Shown here: positions 1-7,252 of the stretch, piece after piece
Layout: each line of letters opens with the position of its first letter
How positions within the stretch are numbered: the first letter of the stretch is position 1
Notes under the pieces: model-generated
The model's database searches: none
What the model saw: the letters and a program-made list of their open reading frames with translations, nothing else
What the model was told of the DNA's origin: nothing
Assembly (NCBI GenBank): GCA_964510055.1
Contig: CAZDZY010000003.1
Coordinates: 3,883-67,882 of the forward strand
Reading direction: 5' to 3'
Source of the DNA: DTFZ01 sp964510055
GTDB lineage: Bacteria > Bacillota > Clostridia > Christensenellales > SZUA-584
DNA: 64,000 nucleotides
Position numbers and translations under genes: made by a program

Positions 1-180
1 CTGCATATATGAGCCTACTCCGCTTTGAAACACATCTATATATTCATAAGCGGGAGTTTCCAGTTCCTCATACCCTGATAGTATGAATTCGCTTCTTAGT
101 GAGTTTTCGATATTCTTTTTTATACAACACTCGGCCGGAAGGCAGTCTTCTACGCCGTCCGGGACACGCTTTTTATACAT
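1..180 (-). CDS. hisZ: ATP phosphoribosyltransferase regulatory subunit HisZ, N-terminal part (runs off the window)
   Basis: Sixty codons are visible, reading from ATG at 180 to the left edge with no stop. The peptide begins MYKKRVPDGVEDCLPAE and continues with the pattern I..SLRSEFILSGYEELETP.YEYIDVF, which matches the N-terminus of the histidyl-tRNA-synthetase fold in HisZ (PDGV.D.LP, GYEE..TP..EY.D.F). HisZ lacks tRNA ligase activity and activates the short HisG, which condenses ATP and PRPP in the first step of histidine synthesis. A true HisRS cannot be excluded from this fragment, but the Asp-Val-Phe after the EY motif is typical of HisZ. The start has a GAGG ribosome site and its own promoter at 267-295, so it is probably the first gene of a his operon. 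Confidence 0.75.
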   Translation of the reverse strand, partial: MYKKRVPDGVEDCLPAECCIKKNIENSLRSEFILSGYEELETPAYEYIDVFQSGVGSYMQ

Positions 181-242
181 CGTTTTCCTCTATATACCTT
201 TTAACATACCTGAGTTAATCGTAATAGAATCACCGTTTAACG

Positions 243-258
243 TATTAGCATGCTAATA
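243..258. promoter_or_regulatory. 16-bp perfect palindrome at the predicted hisZ transcription start; candidate operator
   Basis: TATTAGCATGCTAATA is a perfect inverted repeat. It starts about 9 nt downstream of the -10 box of the hisZ promoter, so it covers the predicted +1, a position where a bound dimeric repressor would block transcription. No regulator is identified; the role is inferred from symmetry and position. Confidence 0.4.
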
Positions 259-266
259 TATTAAAT

Positions 267-295
267 AGTATATAGTATATTTTAAATTGTGTCAA
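267..295 (-). promoter_or_regulatory. SigA-type promoter for hisZ
   Basis: On the minus strand TTGACA (290-295) is followed after exactly 17 nt by TATACT (267-272). The predicted start lies near 260, giving a leader of about 80 nt before the ATG at 180. The rest of the 181-303 gap is AT-rich and holds no other feature that I can see. Confidence 0.75.
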
Positions 296-303
296 TGAGT
301 TTT

Positions 304-2316
304 TCAGTTAACGGCAACATTTTCAAAACGTACGCTAAATCGTTTATTCGCATATGACTCAAGTTCTTCATACAGGCTTCTGTTATTGATGTAAAGGTCG
401 CTTGCTACATGCCTTGCCTTTTCCAATAGCTTTATATCGCGTATAAGATTGGCCATATACAGATCGGATAAACCACTTTGGTTACTTCCTAGGAATTGGC
501 CGGGGCCGCGAAGCATCAGGTCTTCTTCGGCTATTTTGTAGCCGTCATTTGTTTTTGTCAATATTTTAAGCCTGTCGTTATCATTATCACCGCACATCAG
601 GAAACAATATGAGCGCTTGTCTCCCCTTCCTACTCTGCCGCGAAGCTGATGCAATTGCGCAAGCCCGAACCTTTCCGCGTTTTCTATTATCATTATCGTC
701 GCATTCGGGATATCGATTCCCACTTCTATGACTGTAGTGGAAACGAGTATGTCGTATTGCCCATCCCTGAACTTTTGAAGAGTTTCATTTTTCTCTGCAG
801 ATATCATCCTGCCATGCAGGTGCGCAACGCGGGCAAACCGTTTGCTCAATTCTTCGAATATCTCCTCGGAGGAACGAACGTTTGACTCTTCGTTTTGTTC
901 TATCAGCGGGCAGACCACGAATACCTGGGACCCGCCAGATATCTCTTTTTCTATGAACCCGTACATATCACCGCGCTTTTGCTCGGGGACGCAGAATGTG
1001 TTTACGGGGTTTCTTCCAGGTGGCATTTCGTCGATAATCGAAATATCCGTCTTCCCGTAAAGAATAAGCGCCAGAGTGCGCGGTATCGGTGTTGCAGACA
1101 TTATCAATATGTGCGGAGCCCCGGCTTTTGCCTCGAGCAAAGCTCTTTGCCGTACTCCGAACCTGTGCTGTTCGTCGGTTATTATGAGCCCTAGTCTTGC
1201 AAACTGAAGGTTGTCGTATAGCACCGCGTGGGTACCGATAACGATATCAGTAAGCCCTCCCGCGGTGTTTTCAAATGCGGCCCTTTTTTGCGCGGCAGGA
1301 GTACTGCCGGTAATAAGCTCGATATTGACGCCGGGGAACACCTTAAGCGCGTTTTCGAAATGCTGGCGGGCGAGTATCTCCGTCGGCGCCATCATTACGC
1401 ATTGATAGCCGCTTTTAATACAGATATACATAGCGTAAAACGCCGGGACGGTCTTTCCGCTTCCTACGTCTCCCTGAAGCAGGCGGTTCATCGGAGCCGC
1501 TTTTTTCAGATCGGCTTCTATCTCGCCCATTACCTTAAGCTGGGCGTTCGTAGGCTTGAAACTTATATTTTTGAGGAACGCCGCTTTTGTTTCATTATCG
1601 CAGCGCATCGAGAAAGCTTCGCCGTTCCTTTGTGATTCATACGAAGAAAGAGCGATATTGAACAGAAGCAGTTCTTCAAAGATAAGCCTGTGTTTTGCAA
1701 GTTCCAGCGATTCTTCGCTTTTGGGGAAATGGATATTGGCAAGCGAGAAGTTAATTTCTGCAAGGCCGTACTTCAGGCGGAAATCGCTTGGCAGTATATC
1801 CTGTACGCTGCCGCTGTATTTCTCCAGTACAGAGGCAATCAGGAGGCGCATAACTTTTTGAGTAAGCCCCATAGTCAAAGGGTAAACAGGGATAAGGCCT
1901 TCGTGATGCCGTCCGCCTTTTTCCATATGAGGATTTGTGAACTGAAGTTTTTTTCCTATCCGTTTTATTTTACCGAAGACAAAGACCATGTCTCCTTTTG
2001 CGTACATGTTTCTGATATACGGCTGATTAAAAAAAACAGCCTCAGATTTCCCGGTTTCGTCTTTGAGCGAAAACGTGACAAGAGTAAGGCCTTTCTTTAT
2101 TCTTCTAAGTACAGGGGCTGCATCTATTTCGCCGGAAATATTGCAGACCTCGCCTTCTTTAAGCTCAGAAATATTCACGCTGCTGCCTTGGGACACATAA
2201 TCCCTTGGCATATAGTAAAGCAGATCCCGTACAGTTGATATTCCAAGTTTATTAAGCAGTGCGGCCTTTTTGCCGCCAACGCCTTTTATGTCAGAGACCG
2301 CGTCGTCAAGGTTCAT
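304..2316 (-). CDS. recG: ATP-dependent DNA helicase RecG
   Basis: 670 aa, full length for RecG, the branch-migrating helicase that remodels stalled forks and Holliday junctions. The N-terminal wedge/OB region begins with a helix-hairpin-helix-like IKGVGGKKAALLNKLGI (10-26). The helicase core shows Walker A GDVGSGKT (282-289), PTEILARQH, the DEQHRFGV box (381-388), SATPIPRTL and the C-terminal QLRGRVGRG motif. It is the last gene of a unit with the FakA- and YloU-like genes, the same order as yloU-yloV-recG in Bacillus. Its ATG lies directly at the stop of the upstream gene. Nothing is missing or unusual. Confidence 0.97.
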   Translation of the reverse strand: MNLDDAVSDIKGVGGKKAALLNKLGISTVRDLLYYMPRDYVSQGSSVNISELKEGEVCNISGEIDAAPVLRRIKKGLTLVTFSLKDETGKSEAVFFNQPYIRNMYAKGDMVFVFGKIKRIGKKLQFTNPHMEKGGRHHEGLIPVYPLTMGLTQKVMRLLIASVLEKYSGSVQDILPSDFRLKYGLAEINFSLANIHFPKSEESLELAKHRLIFEELLLFNIALSSYESQRNGEAFSMRCDNETKAAFLKNISFKPTNAQLKVMGEIEADLKKAAPMNRLLQGDVGSGKTVPAFYAMYICIKSGYQCVMMAPTEILARQHFENALKVFPGVNIELITGSTPAAQKRAAFENTAGGLTDIVIGTHAVLYDNLQFARLGLIITDEQHRFGVRQRALLEAKAGAPHILIMSATPIPRTLALILYGKTDISIIDEMPPGRNPVNTFCVPEQKRGDMYGFIEKEISGGSQVFVVCPLIEQNEESNVRSSEEIFEELSKRFARVAHLHGRMISAEKNETLQKFRDGQYDILVSTTVIEVGIDIPNATIMIIENAERFGLAQLHQLRGRVGRGDKRSYCFLMCGDNDNDRLKILTKTNDGYKIAEEDLMLRGPGQFLGSNQSGLSDLYMANLIRDIKLLEKARHVASDLYINNRSLYEELESYANKRFSVRFENVAVN

Positions 2317-3932
2317 TATTCTACCGCAAATATGAACTGGTACACCGGTTGTCCGCCGAACTGAAGTTCGACGTCGTAATCTTCGTATTTTTTCTCGATC
2401 ATTGCGGCGACTTCTTTAGCGAGTTGTTCGGTAACGTCTTCACCGTAAAATATCGTGATTACGCTGTCTTCTTCTTTTACCATGCCGTCCAGCAGTTGAT
2501 CGATAGTTGTAAAAATGTCGCCCGAATGGCATGTGAGTTCGCCGTCTTCTATGCCTATTATCTCACCCTTTTTGATCTTGTTGCCGGCAAGTGTCGATTC
2601 CCTCACGGCGCTGGTTATCTGCCCGGTCTTTACGGTCGCTATAGCTTTGTCCATGCGCTGTTTATTTTCCTCGAAATCGAGGTCGGGGTTATACGCTAGA
2701 ACGCCAGTTATGCCCTGCGGGAAAGAAGCCGACTCTATCACATGTACGTTTTTGCTGGAAAATGCCGCGGCCTGCTGTGCCGCAAGTATTATGTTTTTAT
2801 TGTTTGGAAATACGAATACGTTATCTGATGGGGCTTTATCTATGGCCTGCCTTATAGTCTCGGCAGAAGGGTTCATTGTCTGTCCTCCAAGGACTATCTC
2901 ATCGACCATAAACTCTTTGAATATGTTTACTATGCCTTCGCCCGCCGCTACCGTGACGACTGCCATGTTTTTCTTTTCCTTCTTCGGCGTATCTTCCAGC
3001 TCGGTATGCTGTTCTCTCATGTTATCTATTTTTATTTTTGAGAGTTCGCCGAAACGAAGGGCAAATTGCAGGGCTTTGCCGGGAACGTTAGTGTGTACGT
3101 GAGTCTTGACCAGCTGCAGGTCGCCAACTACAAGTACGCAATCTCCTATATGCATAAGCTTTTCGCGGTATCTGTCGATATCGCTCTGAGTTACGGACGG
3201 ATAAAGGTTTTTTATAAAAAATTCGGTACAGTAAGCAAATTCTATTTCTGAAGTGCTGATATTGTCTGAAAAATTGGCTTCGATCTCCTGGTCGAAGCTG
3301 ATATCTTCCGTAATGGCTTCCCCGTCGAGCGCCATCTTGAAACCGCGATATATTACCAGCAGTCCCTTGCCTCCGGCGTCAACGACGCCGGCTTCTTTTA
3401 AAACAGGCAGCATTTCAGGGGTCCTCTTTAATGTCTGCGCTCCCTGCTCCAACACCAGATCCATAAGCTTGAACATATTATCGCCGCGGCTTGCGCTTCT
3501 CATGCCGGATTTAGCCATGTCTTTCGCGACAGTGAGTATGGTTCCTTCCTTTGGCTTCATAACAGCTTTATACGCTGCGTCAACGCCTTCCTGCATAGCT
3601 CTCGCAAAGTCGTTCGTGTCGGCGGACTCAAGCCCTGAGAGGCTTTTTGCCATGCCGCGGAAAAGCTGTGAAAGGATAACGCCGGAATTTCCCCTTGCGC
3701 CTTTGAGCGCGCCTAAGGAAAGGGCGTCGCATATACTGCAGATCTTTGACGAATCGGCAGTCTTGACTTCCTTAACCGCCGACAGCATCGTCAGAGACAT
3801 ATTTGTTCCCGTATCACCGTCGGGTACGGGGAAAACGTTCAAAGAATTTAAGCCCTTTTTATTTTTTTCAAGCAATGCTGCTGCTGAAAATATCATATCT
3901 TTCAGCAGTTCGCCGGTAAACCTCTGATGCAT
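2316..3932 (-). CDS. fakA: DAK-domain fatty acid kinase FakA-like protein (YloV family)
   Basis: About 538 aa. The N-terminal DhaL-type kinase domain has the nucleotide/Mg-binding loop NVFPVPDGDTGTNMSLTM near residues 32-48, followed by GARGNSGVILSQLFRG and a DAGGKGL motif. The C-terminal half is the DegV-interacting part. FakA phosphorylates exogenous fatty acids bound to a FakB/DegV partner for phospholipid synthesis; no fakB is in this window. Two ATGs are possible: the one at 3938 sits only 2 nt behind the AGGAGG site, while the one at 3932 has 8 nt spacing, so I chose 3932. It lies between yloU-like and recG, the classic order. Confidence 0.9.
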   Translation of the reverse strand: MHQRFTGELLKDMIFSAAALLEKNKKGLNSLNVFPVPDGDTGTNMSLTMLSAVKEVKTADSSKICSICDALSLGALKGARGNSGVILSQLFRGMAKSLSGLESADTNDFARAMQEGVDAAYKAVMKPKEGTILTVAKDMAKSGMRSASRGDNMFKLMDLVLEQGAQTLKRTPEMLPVLKEAGVVDAGGKGLLVIYRGFKMALDGEAITEDISFDQEIEANFSDNISTSEIEFAYCTEFFIKNLYPSVTQSDIDRYREKLMHIGDCVLVVGDLQLVKTHVHTNVPGKALQFALRFGELSKIKIDNMREQHTELEDTPKKEKKNMAVVTVAAGEGIVNIFKEFMVDEIVLGGQTMNPSAETIRQAIDKAPSDNVFVFPNNKNIILAAQQAAAFSSKNVHVIESASFPQGITGVLAYNPDLDFEENKQRMDKAIATVKTGQITSAVRESTLAGNKIKKGEIIGIEDGELTCHSGDIFTTIDQLLDGMVKEEDSVITIFYGEDVTEQLAKEVAAMIEKKYEDYDVELQFGGQPVYQFIFAVE

Positions 3933-3946
3933 TTTCATCTCCTCCC

Positions 3947-4297
3947 TTATACCCGGATACCGTTAACAGTTACATCGACTCTATCTACGCTGAGGCCGGT
4001 AAACTTTTCGACTCTGTATTTAACTGTATCGATAACATTTGAAGCGACTGCTGAAATTGATACCCCGTATTCCACTATAACAAATAAATGTATACTGACG
4101 TTGCTATCCTGTGTAGTTATCTTAACGCCTTTATTAAGATTCTCGCCTTTTAAAAGCTCTACAATACCGTCCATAGCGTTTTGAGACGCCATGCCGACAA
4201 TGCCATAACAGTCCATAGTAGCAACGCCGGCAAGGTTCGATAAAAATTCGTCAGAAAATTCAATTTTACCGTAAGAGTTCTGTTGAATTACGGCCAT
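3947..4297 (-). CDS. yloU: Asp23/Gls24 family protein (YloU-like)
   Basis: 116 aa, a single Asp23/Gls24 domain. The start IEFSDEFLSNLAGVATMDCYGIVGMASQ and the end VEKFTGLSVDRVDVTVNGIRV are typical of the family. Members are small soluble proteins linked to envelope stress or alkaline tolerance; the precise role of the YloU branch is unknown. The ATG follows a strong AGGAGG site. It heads the unit with fakA and recG and is divergent from rpmB, as in Bacillus. A second member of the family is encoded at 58177-58572. Confidence 0.9.
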   Translation of the reverse strand: MAVIQQNSYGKIEFSDEFLSNLAGVATMDCYGIVGMASQNAMDGIVELLKGENLNKGVKITTQDSNVSIHLFVIVEYGVSISAVASNVIDTVKYRVEKFTGLSVDRVDVTVNGIRV

Positions 4298-4416
4298 TAA
4301 AAAGCCTCCTAAAATATGTTCACTTATTTTTATACTCCGATAAGATTAAATTTATCTCTTTTTCCATCCCCAGTCAAGCTTATTAATATAAATGAAACGA
4401 AAATTTAATTTTTCAC

Positions 4417-4445
4417 TTGCCAAAAAAACGTTATGATGATAAAAT
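4417..4445 (+). promoter_or_regulatory. SigA-type promoter for rpmB
   Basis: TTGCCA (4417-4422), 17-nt spacer, TAAAAT (4440-4445). The start of transcription would lie near 4452, about 34 nt before the rpmB ATG, leaving room for the GAGAGG ribosome site at 4472-4477. Confidence 0.6.
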
Positions 4446-4485
4446 ATTTTTTGCTGATTTTTAGCGGCAAAGAGAGGTGCACTTA

Positions 4486-4674
4486 ATGGCAAAATATTGC
4501 GAAATATGTAATAAGGGTATACTGACAGGGAATAACGTAAGCCACTCCAACAGAAAGTCAAGGAGAACTTGGTCTCCCAATGTTCAGCGTGTAAACGCTG
4601 TGGTTGACGGCGCGCCGAAGAGGATCTACGTATGCACGAGATGCCTGCGCTCGGGTAAAGTACAGCGCGGTTAA
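4486..4674 (+). CDS. rpmB: 50S ribosomal protein bL28, zinc-binding form
   Basis: 62 aa starting MAKYCEICNKG. Two cysteine pairs, C5/C8 and C50/C53, form the zinc ribbon of the C+ type of bL28; the core SHSNRKSRRTWSPN is conserved. A GTG lies three codons upstream, but the ATG at 4486 has the GAGAGG site at correct spacing and gives the canonical N-terminus. The gene is one of only three on the plus strand and sits between spoVM and yloU, exactly as in Bacillus. It has its own promoter (4417-4445) and terminator (4699-4721). Having the zinc form implies that zinc limitation could matter, but no zinc-free paralogue is seen here. Confidence 0.97.
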   Translation: MAKYCEICNKGILTGNNVSHSNRKSRRTWSPNVQRVNAVVDGAPKRIYVCTRCLRSGKVQRG

Positions 4675-4698
4675 CCTTTGTATAGAATTTTCAGTATG

Positions 4699-4721
4699 AA
4701 GGCTGCTATGAGTGCAGCCTT
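4699..4721 (+). terminator. Hairpin terminator after rpmB
   Basis: AAGGCTGC (4699-4706), 7-nt loop, GCAGCCTT (4714-4721): an 8-bp perfect stem, 24 nt after the rpmB stop, followed by the AT-rich ATTAATTTA. The U-tract is weak, hence moderate confidence. Confidence 0.6.
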
Positions 4722-4741
4722 ATTAATTTAACAAAAATCCA

Positions 4742-4762
4742 CCCGGAAGAAATTTTTCCGGG
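4742..4762 (-). terminator. Terminator of the yicC-spoVM operon
   Basis: CCCGGAA (4742-4748) pairs with TTCCGGG (4756-4762). On the minus strand the hairpin lies 11 nt past the spoVM stop and is followed by GGATTTTTG (five Us from 4737 to 4733). Its place just after the last small gene supports reading 4774-18902 as one transcription unit that converges on rpmB. Confidence 0.75.
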
Positions 4763-4773
4763 CGTTATGTATA

Positions 4774-4839
4774 TCATTTAAAAATTTTTCTGAGTATGCC
4801 CCGGAGAATCCAGGGGGCTTTTATGCAATATATTTTCAA
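4774..4839 (-). CDS. spoVM: Stage V sporulation protein M (21-aa membrane-curvature peptide)
   Basis: A 21-codon ORF with TTG start at 4839 and TGA at 4774, preceded by GGAGGTG (4846-4852) at 6-nt spacing. The product begins MKIYCIKAPW and has a following amphipathic stretch I-L-R-G-I-L-R-K-I-F-K. It matches SpoVM (Bacillus start MKFYTIKLPKFLGGI) in the M-K-x-Y-x-I-K-x-P core, the Leu-x-Gly-Ile and the basic C-terminus. SpoVM lies on the convex face of the forespore membrane and recruits SpoIVA for coat assembly. Synteny (rpmB - spoVM - thiN - rpe - rsgA - prkC - prpC) is identical to Bacillus. It is easily missed because of length and start codon. A mother-cell promoter of its own was not found. 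Confidence 0.88.
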   Translation of the reverse strand: MKIYCIKAPWILRGILRKIFK

Positions 4840-4862
4840 AAAACCCACCTCCATTATGTAAA

Positions 4863-5027
4863 TTAATTAAACCCGCGAATTATAACAAAACATCCTATAG
4901 CCAGAAGCGCGATGCCAAGCACTACCAACCACATCCAGAACGGCATAAAACAAATAAGTAATATCACGCCTATGATTGCCAGAAAACAGCCGACGAATCT
5001 GCTTATAAAACAATTTCCGTAGAACAA
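4863..5027 (-). CDS. 54-aa hypothetical two-helix membrane protein between thiN and spoVM
   Basis: TTG start at 5027 preceded by GGAGGTGATT (5031-5040), a full match to the anti-Shine-Dalgarno sequence, and TAA at 4863. The product starts (M)FYGNCFISR and then has two hydrophobic helices: FVGCFLAIIGVILLICFMPF (about 11-30) and WMWLVVLGIALLAIGCFVII (about 31-50), ending RGFN. Four cysteines (6, 14, 26, 46) are spread over the chain. It is not a family I can name; short unnamed proteins of this shape are frequent in Clostridia. The place directly before spoVM suggests a membrane role, possibly in sporulation, but that is inference. The perfect ribosome site argues strongly that it is translated. 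Confidence 0.75.
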   Translation of the reverse strand: MFYGNCFISRFVGCFLAIIGVILLICFMPFWMWLVVLGIALLAIGCFVIIRGFN

Positions 5028-5098
5028 GCGAATCACCTCCGCGGTCCGAACCGATTCTAATTCATAATATTATAGGGAGGCAGGAAATGTTACTTTAA

Positions 5099-5728
5099 TC
5101 ATATTATCTTTATAATGAGCGCGTAACCGCCCGATATGCTTATATCAGCTTTATCCCCGAGCATTATATTGCTTATCCCGCGTGACGATCCCCATTTAAG
5201 AAGCAGACTGTACAGAGGATATTTAAGCCCAAATGCGCTGACCCTTATTTCTCCGGTGAGCGGAAGTATCGACACAGTTTGGCCGGGTCGGCCGGAAAGC
5301 GTAAAGTCGCCGTTTGAGGCAAAAAGTTCGCAGGTACTATCGATTATACGGCATTTAGCACCTTTGGAATCGGCGCGGACAAGCATCATAATATTTGATA
5401 TCGCGTGATCTGTCCTTCCGCCCAGAGCGCCGAGTATCGTTATCTTGTCTGCCCCCCGCTGTATCGCATGATCCACCGCCGCCTCAGTGTCTGTCTCATT
5501 CTTTTCCGTTGGAAGATAAAACAATTCAGCGCCTTTTTTCTCGAGGGCGGAAACACTTTCCGGGCTGGCAGTATCAAAATCGCCAATAAGTACGTCTGGC
5601 ACAATATTATTCTCATAGAACAGATCGGCAGTCCCGTCTACCCCTATTACAAGGTCGGATGACGAAATTTCTTTTTTAACGGTATTTATATCGGGGAGAT
5701 CGCCGCTCGTTACTATCAAACAGTTCAT
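5099..5728 (-). CDS. thiN: Thiamine pyrophosphokinase
   Basis: 209 aa, normal for the family that transfers pyrophosphate from ATP to thiamine to make thiamine diphosphate. Motifs in order: LVIGVDGTADLFY, VPDVLIGDFDTASPE (Asp cluster for Mg-ATP), LPTEKNETDTEAAVDHA and GALGGRTDHAISNI. The start overlaps the rpe stop by one base, so the genes are translationally coupled. In the same conserved block of Bacillus this gene is thiN/yloS. No TPP riboswitch is seen, as expected for a gene inside a housekeeping operon. Confidence 0.95.
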   Translation of the reverse strand: MNCLIVTSGDLPDINTVKKEISSSDLVIGVDGTADLFYENNIVPDVLIGDFDTASPESVSALEKKGAELFYLPTEKNETDTEAAVDHAIQRGADKITILGALGGRTDHAISNIMMLVRADSKGAKCRIIDSTCELFASNGDFTLSGRPGQTVSILPLTGEIRVSAFGLKYPLYSLLLKWGSSRGISNIMLGDKADISISGGYALIIKII

Positions 5729-6375
5729 TATTTTAGTTTCAGTCTGTTTATCATATCAGCAGGATCGTCTGCGTCGAAAACGGCGCTGCCTGCTACGACG
5801 ATATCTACTCCCGCCTCAGCGACCTGACTCACATTATCCGCGCCTATCCCCCCGTCCATCTCGATCGATACCGAGGGCTTTTTCTTTGATAAGAGAACCT
5901 TAAGATCAGCAGCTTTCCTAAGAGAAGACGGAATAAGTGCCTGACCGCCGAAACCGGGGTTAACGGACATAAGAAGTACCATATCTATGTCGTCAAGAAC
6001 ATATTCCAGGACGTCGAGAGGAGTATGAGGATTCAGCGCGACTCCGCATTTTTTTCCCGCTCTCCGTATCAGCTGCAGAGTGCGGTCGAGGTGGACTGTT
6101 GCTTCCGGATGGACAGTGATTATATCAGCGCCCGCGGATGCAAAGTCTTCTACGTATCTCTCGGGTTTGTCTATCATAAGATGAACGTCTAAAGGCAGCA
6201 TGGTATGCTTTTTAATATCGCGTATCATATATTGCCCGAACGTTATATTGGGCACGAACATGCCGTCCATTACGTCGCAATGTATAAAATCCGCCCCTGA
6301 CTTTTCCAGCATTTTTACGGCGTCGAATATCCTGCAAAAATCCGCGGACAATATCGAAGGAGATACTTTAATCAT
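5728..6375 (-). CDS. rpe: Ribulose-phosphate 3-epimerase
   Basis: 215 aa TIM barrel that interconverts ribulose-5-P and xylulose-5-P in the pentose phosphate pathway. Metal and acid-base residues are in place: SILSADF at the start, HCDVMDGMFVPNITFG near 33-48, LDVHLMI near 63-69, MSVNPGFGGQ near 135-144 and the DGGI phosphate/acid motif near 173-176. It overlaps rsgA by 8 nt and thiN by one nt, indicating tight coupling in the long operon. Confidence 0.96.
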   Translation of the reverse strand: MIKVSPSILSADFCRIFDAVKMLEKSGADFIHCDVMDGMFVPNITFGQYMIRDIKKHTMLPLDVHLMIDKPERYVEDFASAGADIITVHPEATVHLDRTLQLIRRAGKKCGVALNPHTPLDVLEYVLDDIDMVLLMSVNPGFGGQALIPSSLRKAADLKVLLSKKKPSVSIEMDGGIGADNVSQVAEAGVDIVVAGSAVFDADDPADMINRLKLK

Positions 6376-7252
6376 ACTTCTTTGACCTCTTTAATTTTAT
6401 TTCATTGAGTATTTCAATATATCGTTCATATCTTCCTTTATTTATCGATCCTTTATCGACCGCTTTTTTAATTGCGCAATCCGGCTCATCAGCGTGAAGG
6501 CATGAAGAAAACCTGCATTTGCCTATAAACGGTTTAAAATCTTTATAATAACGACAAAGATCCTGAGGTTCTATTTCGGCTGCTTCAAAGTATGTAAACC
6601 CCGGGGTATCGACGACTCCGCCGGAAAAACCGTCGGCGACAAGGAGCTCCGCCTGCCTCGTGGTGTGCGTTCCCCTGTCTGCCTTTTTCGAAAGGCTCCC
6701 TACTTTAAGCTCAAAGCCGGGGAAAAGGGCATTGATTATAGAAGTCTTGCCGGTTGCGGACTGGCCTGAAAAGCATGAATAACTGCCGCTTAATATCCTT
6801 TTTAACTTTGTTATTCCCTTTCCGCTTTTAGCTGATACACACAGTGTCTTGCATATTTTCTTATATTCATTCTTTATTTCTTTGATATGCCGTTTATCGG
6901 CTATATCGCATTTATTTATTACTAAAAGAGGCGTAACGCACGCAAGCTTTATTGATACAAGCAGCCTGTCGCACAACATGTAGTCCGGTCTGGGTTTTTC
7001 CGCCGATACCACGATCACCGCTATGTCTATGTTTGTTACCCTGGGGCGAATAAGCTCGTTTTTTCTTTCTCGTATCTCCTCGATAAATCCGCCCTCGGAG
7101 TATATGGCTATATCGCCTGTTAAGGGCGTAACACCTTCATTCCTGAAACGGCCCCTTGCCCTGCATTCATGGATGTTTCCTTCGTTGTCGCGTATATAAT
7201 AGAATCCGCCGATCCCTTTAATAATTCTTCCCTCTTTAATACGCTCGCTCAA
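6368..7252 (-). CDS. rsgA: Ribosome small subunit-dependent GTPase A
   Basis: 294 aa circularly permuted GTPase that checks late 30S assembly and drives release on GTP hydrolysis. An N-terminal OB fold is followed by permuted motifs: G4 NKCD, G5 SAK, then G1 GQSATGKTSI and G3 DTPGF. The C-terminal zinc knuckle shows C-x5-C-H-x5-C (GKCRFSSCLHADEPDC). The start overlaps the prkC stop by 4 nt (ATGA). RsgA-type CpgA is a known target of PrkC in Bacillus, and the two genes are adjacent here too. Confidence 0.96.
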   Translation of the reverse strand: MSERIKEGRIIKGIGGFYYIRDNEGNIHECRARGRFRNEGVTPLTGDIAIYSEGGFIEEIRERKNELIRPRVTNIDIAVIVVSAEKPRPDYMLCDRLLVSIKLACVTPLLVINKCDIADKRHIKEIKNEYKKICKTLCVSAKSGKGITKLKRILSGSYSCFSGQSATGKTSIINALFPGFELKVGSLSKKADRGTHTTRQAELLVADGFSGGVVDTPGFTYFEAAEIEPQDLCRYYKDFKPFIGKCRFSSCLHADEPDCAIKKAVDKGSINKGRYERYIEILNEIKLKRSKKYD

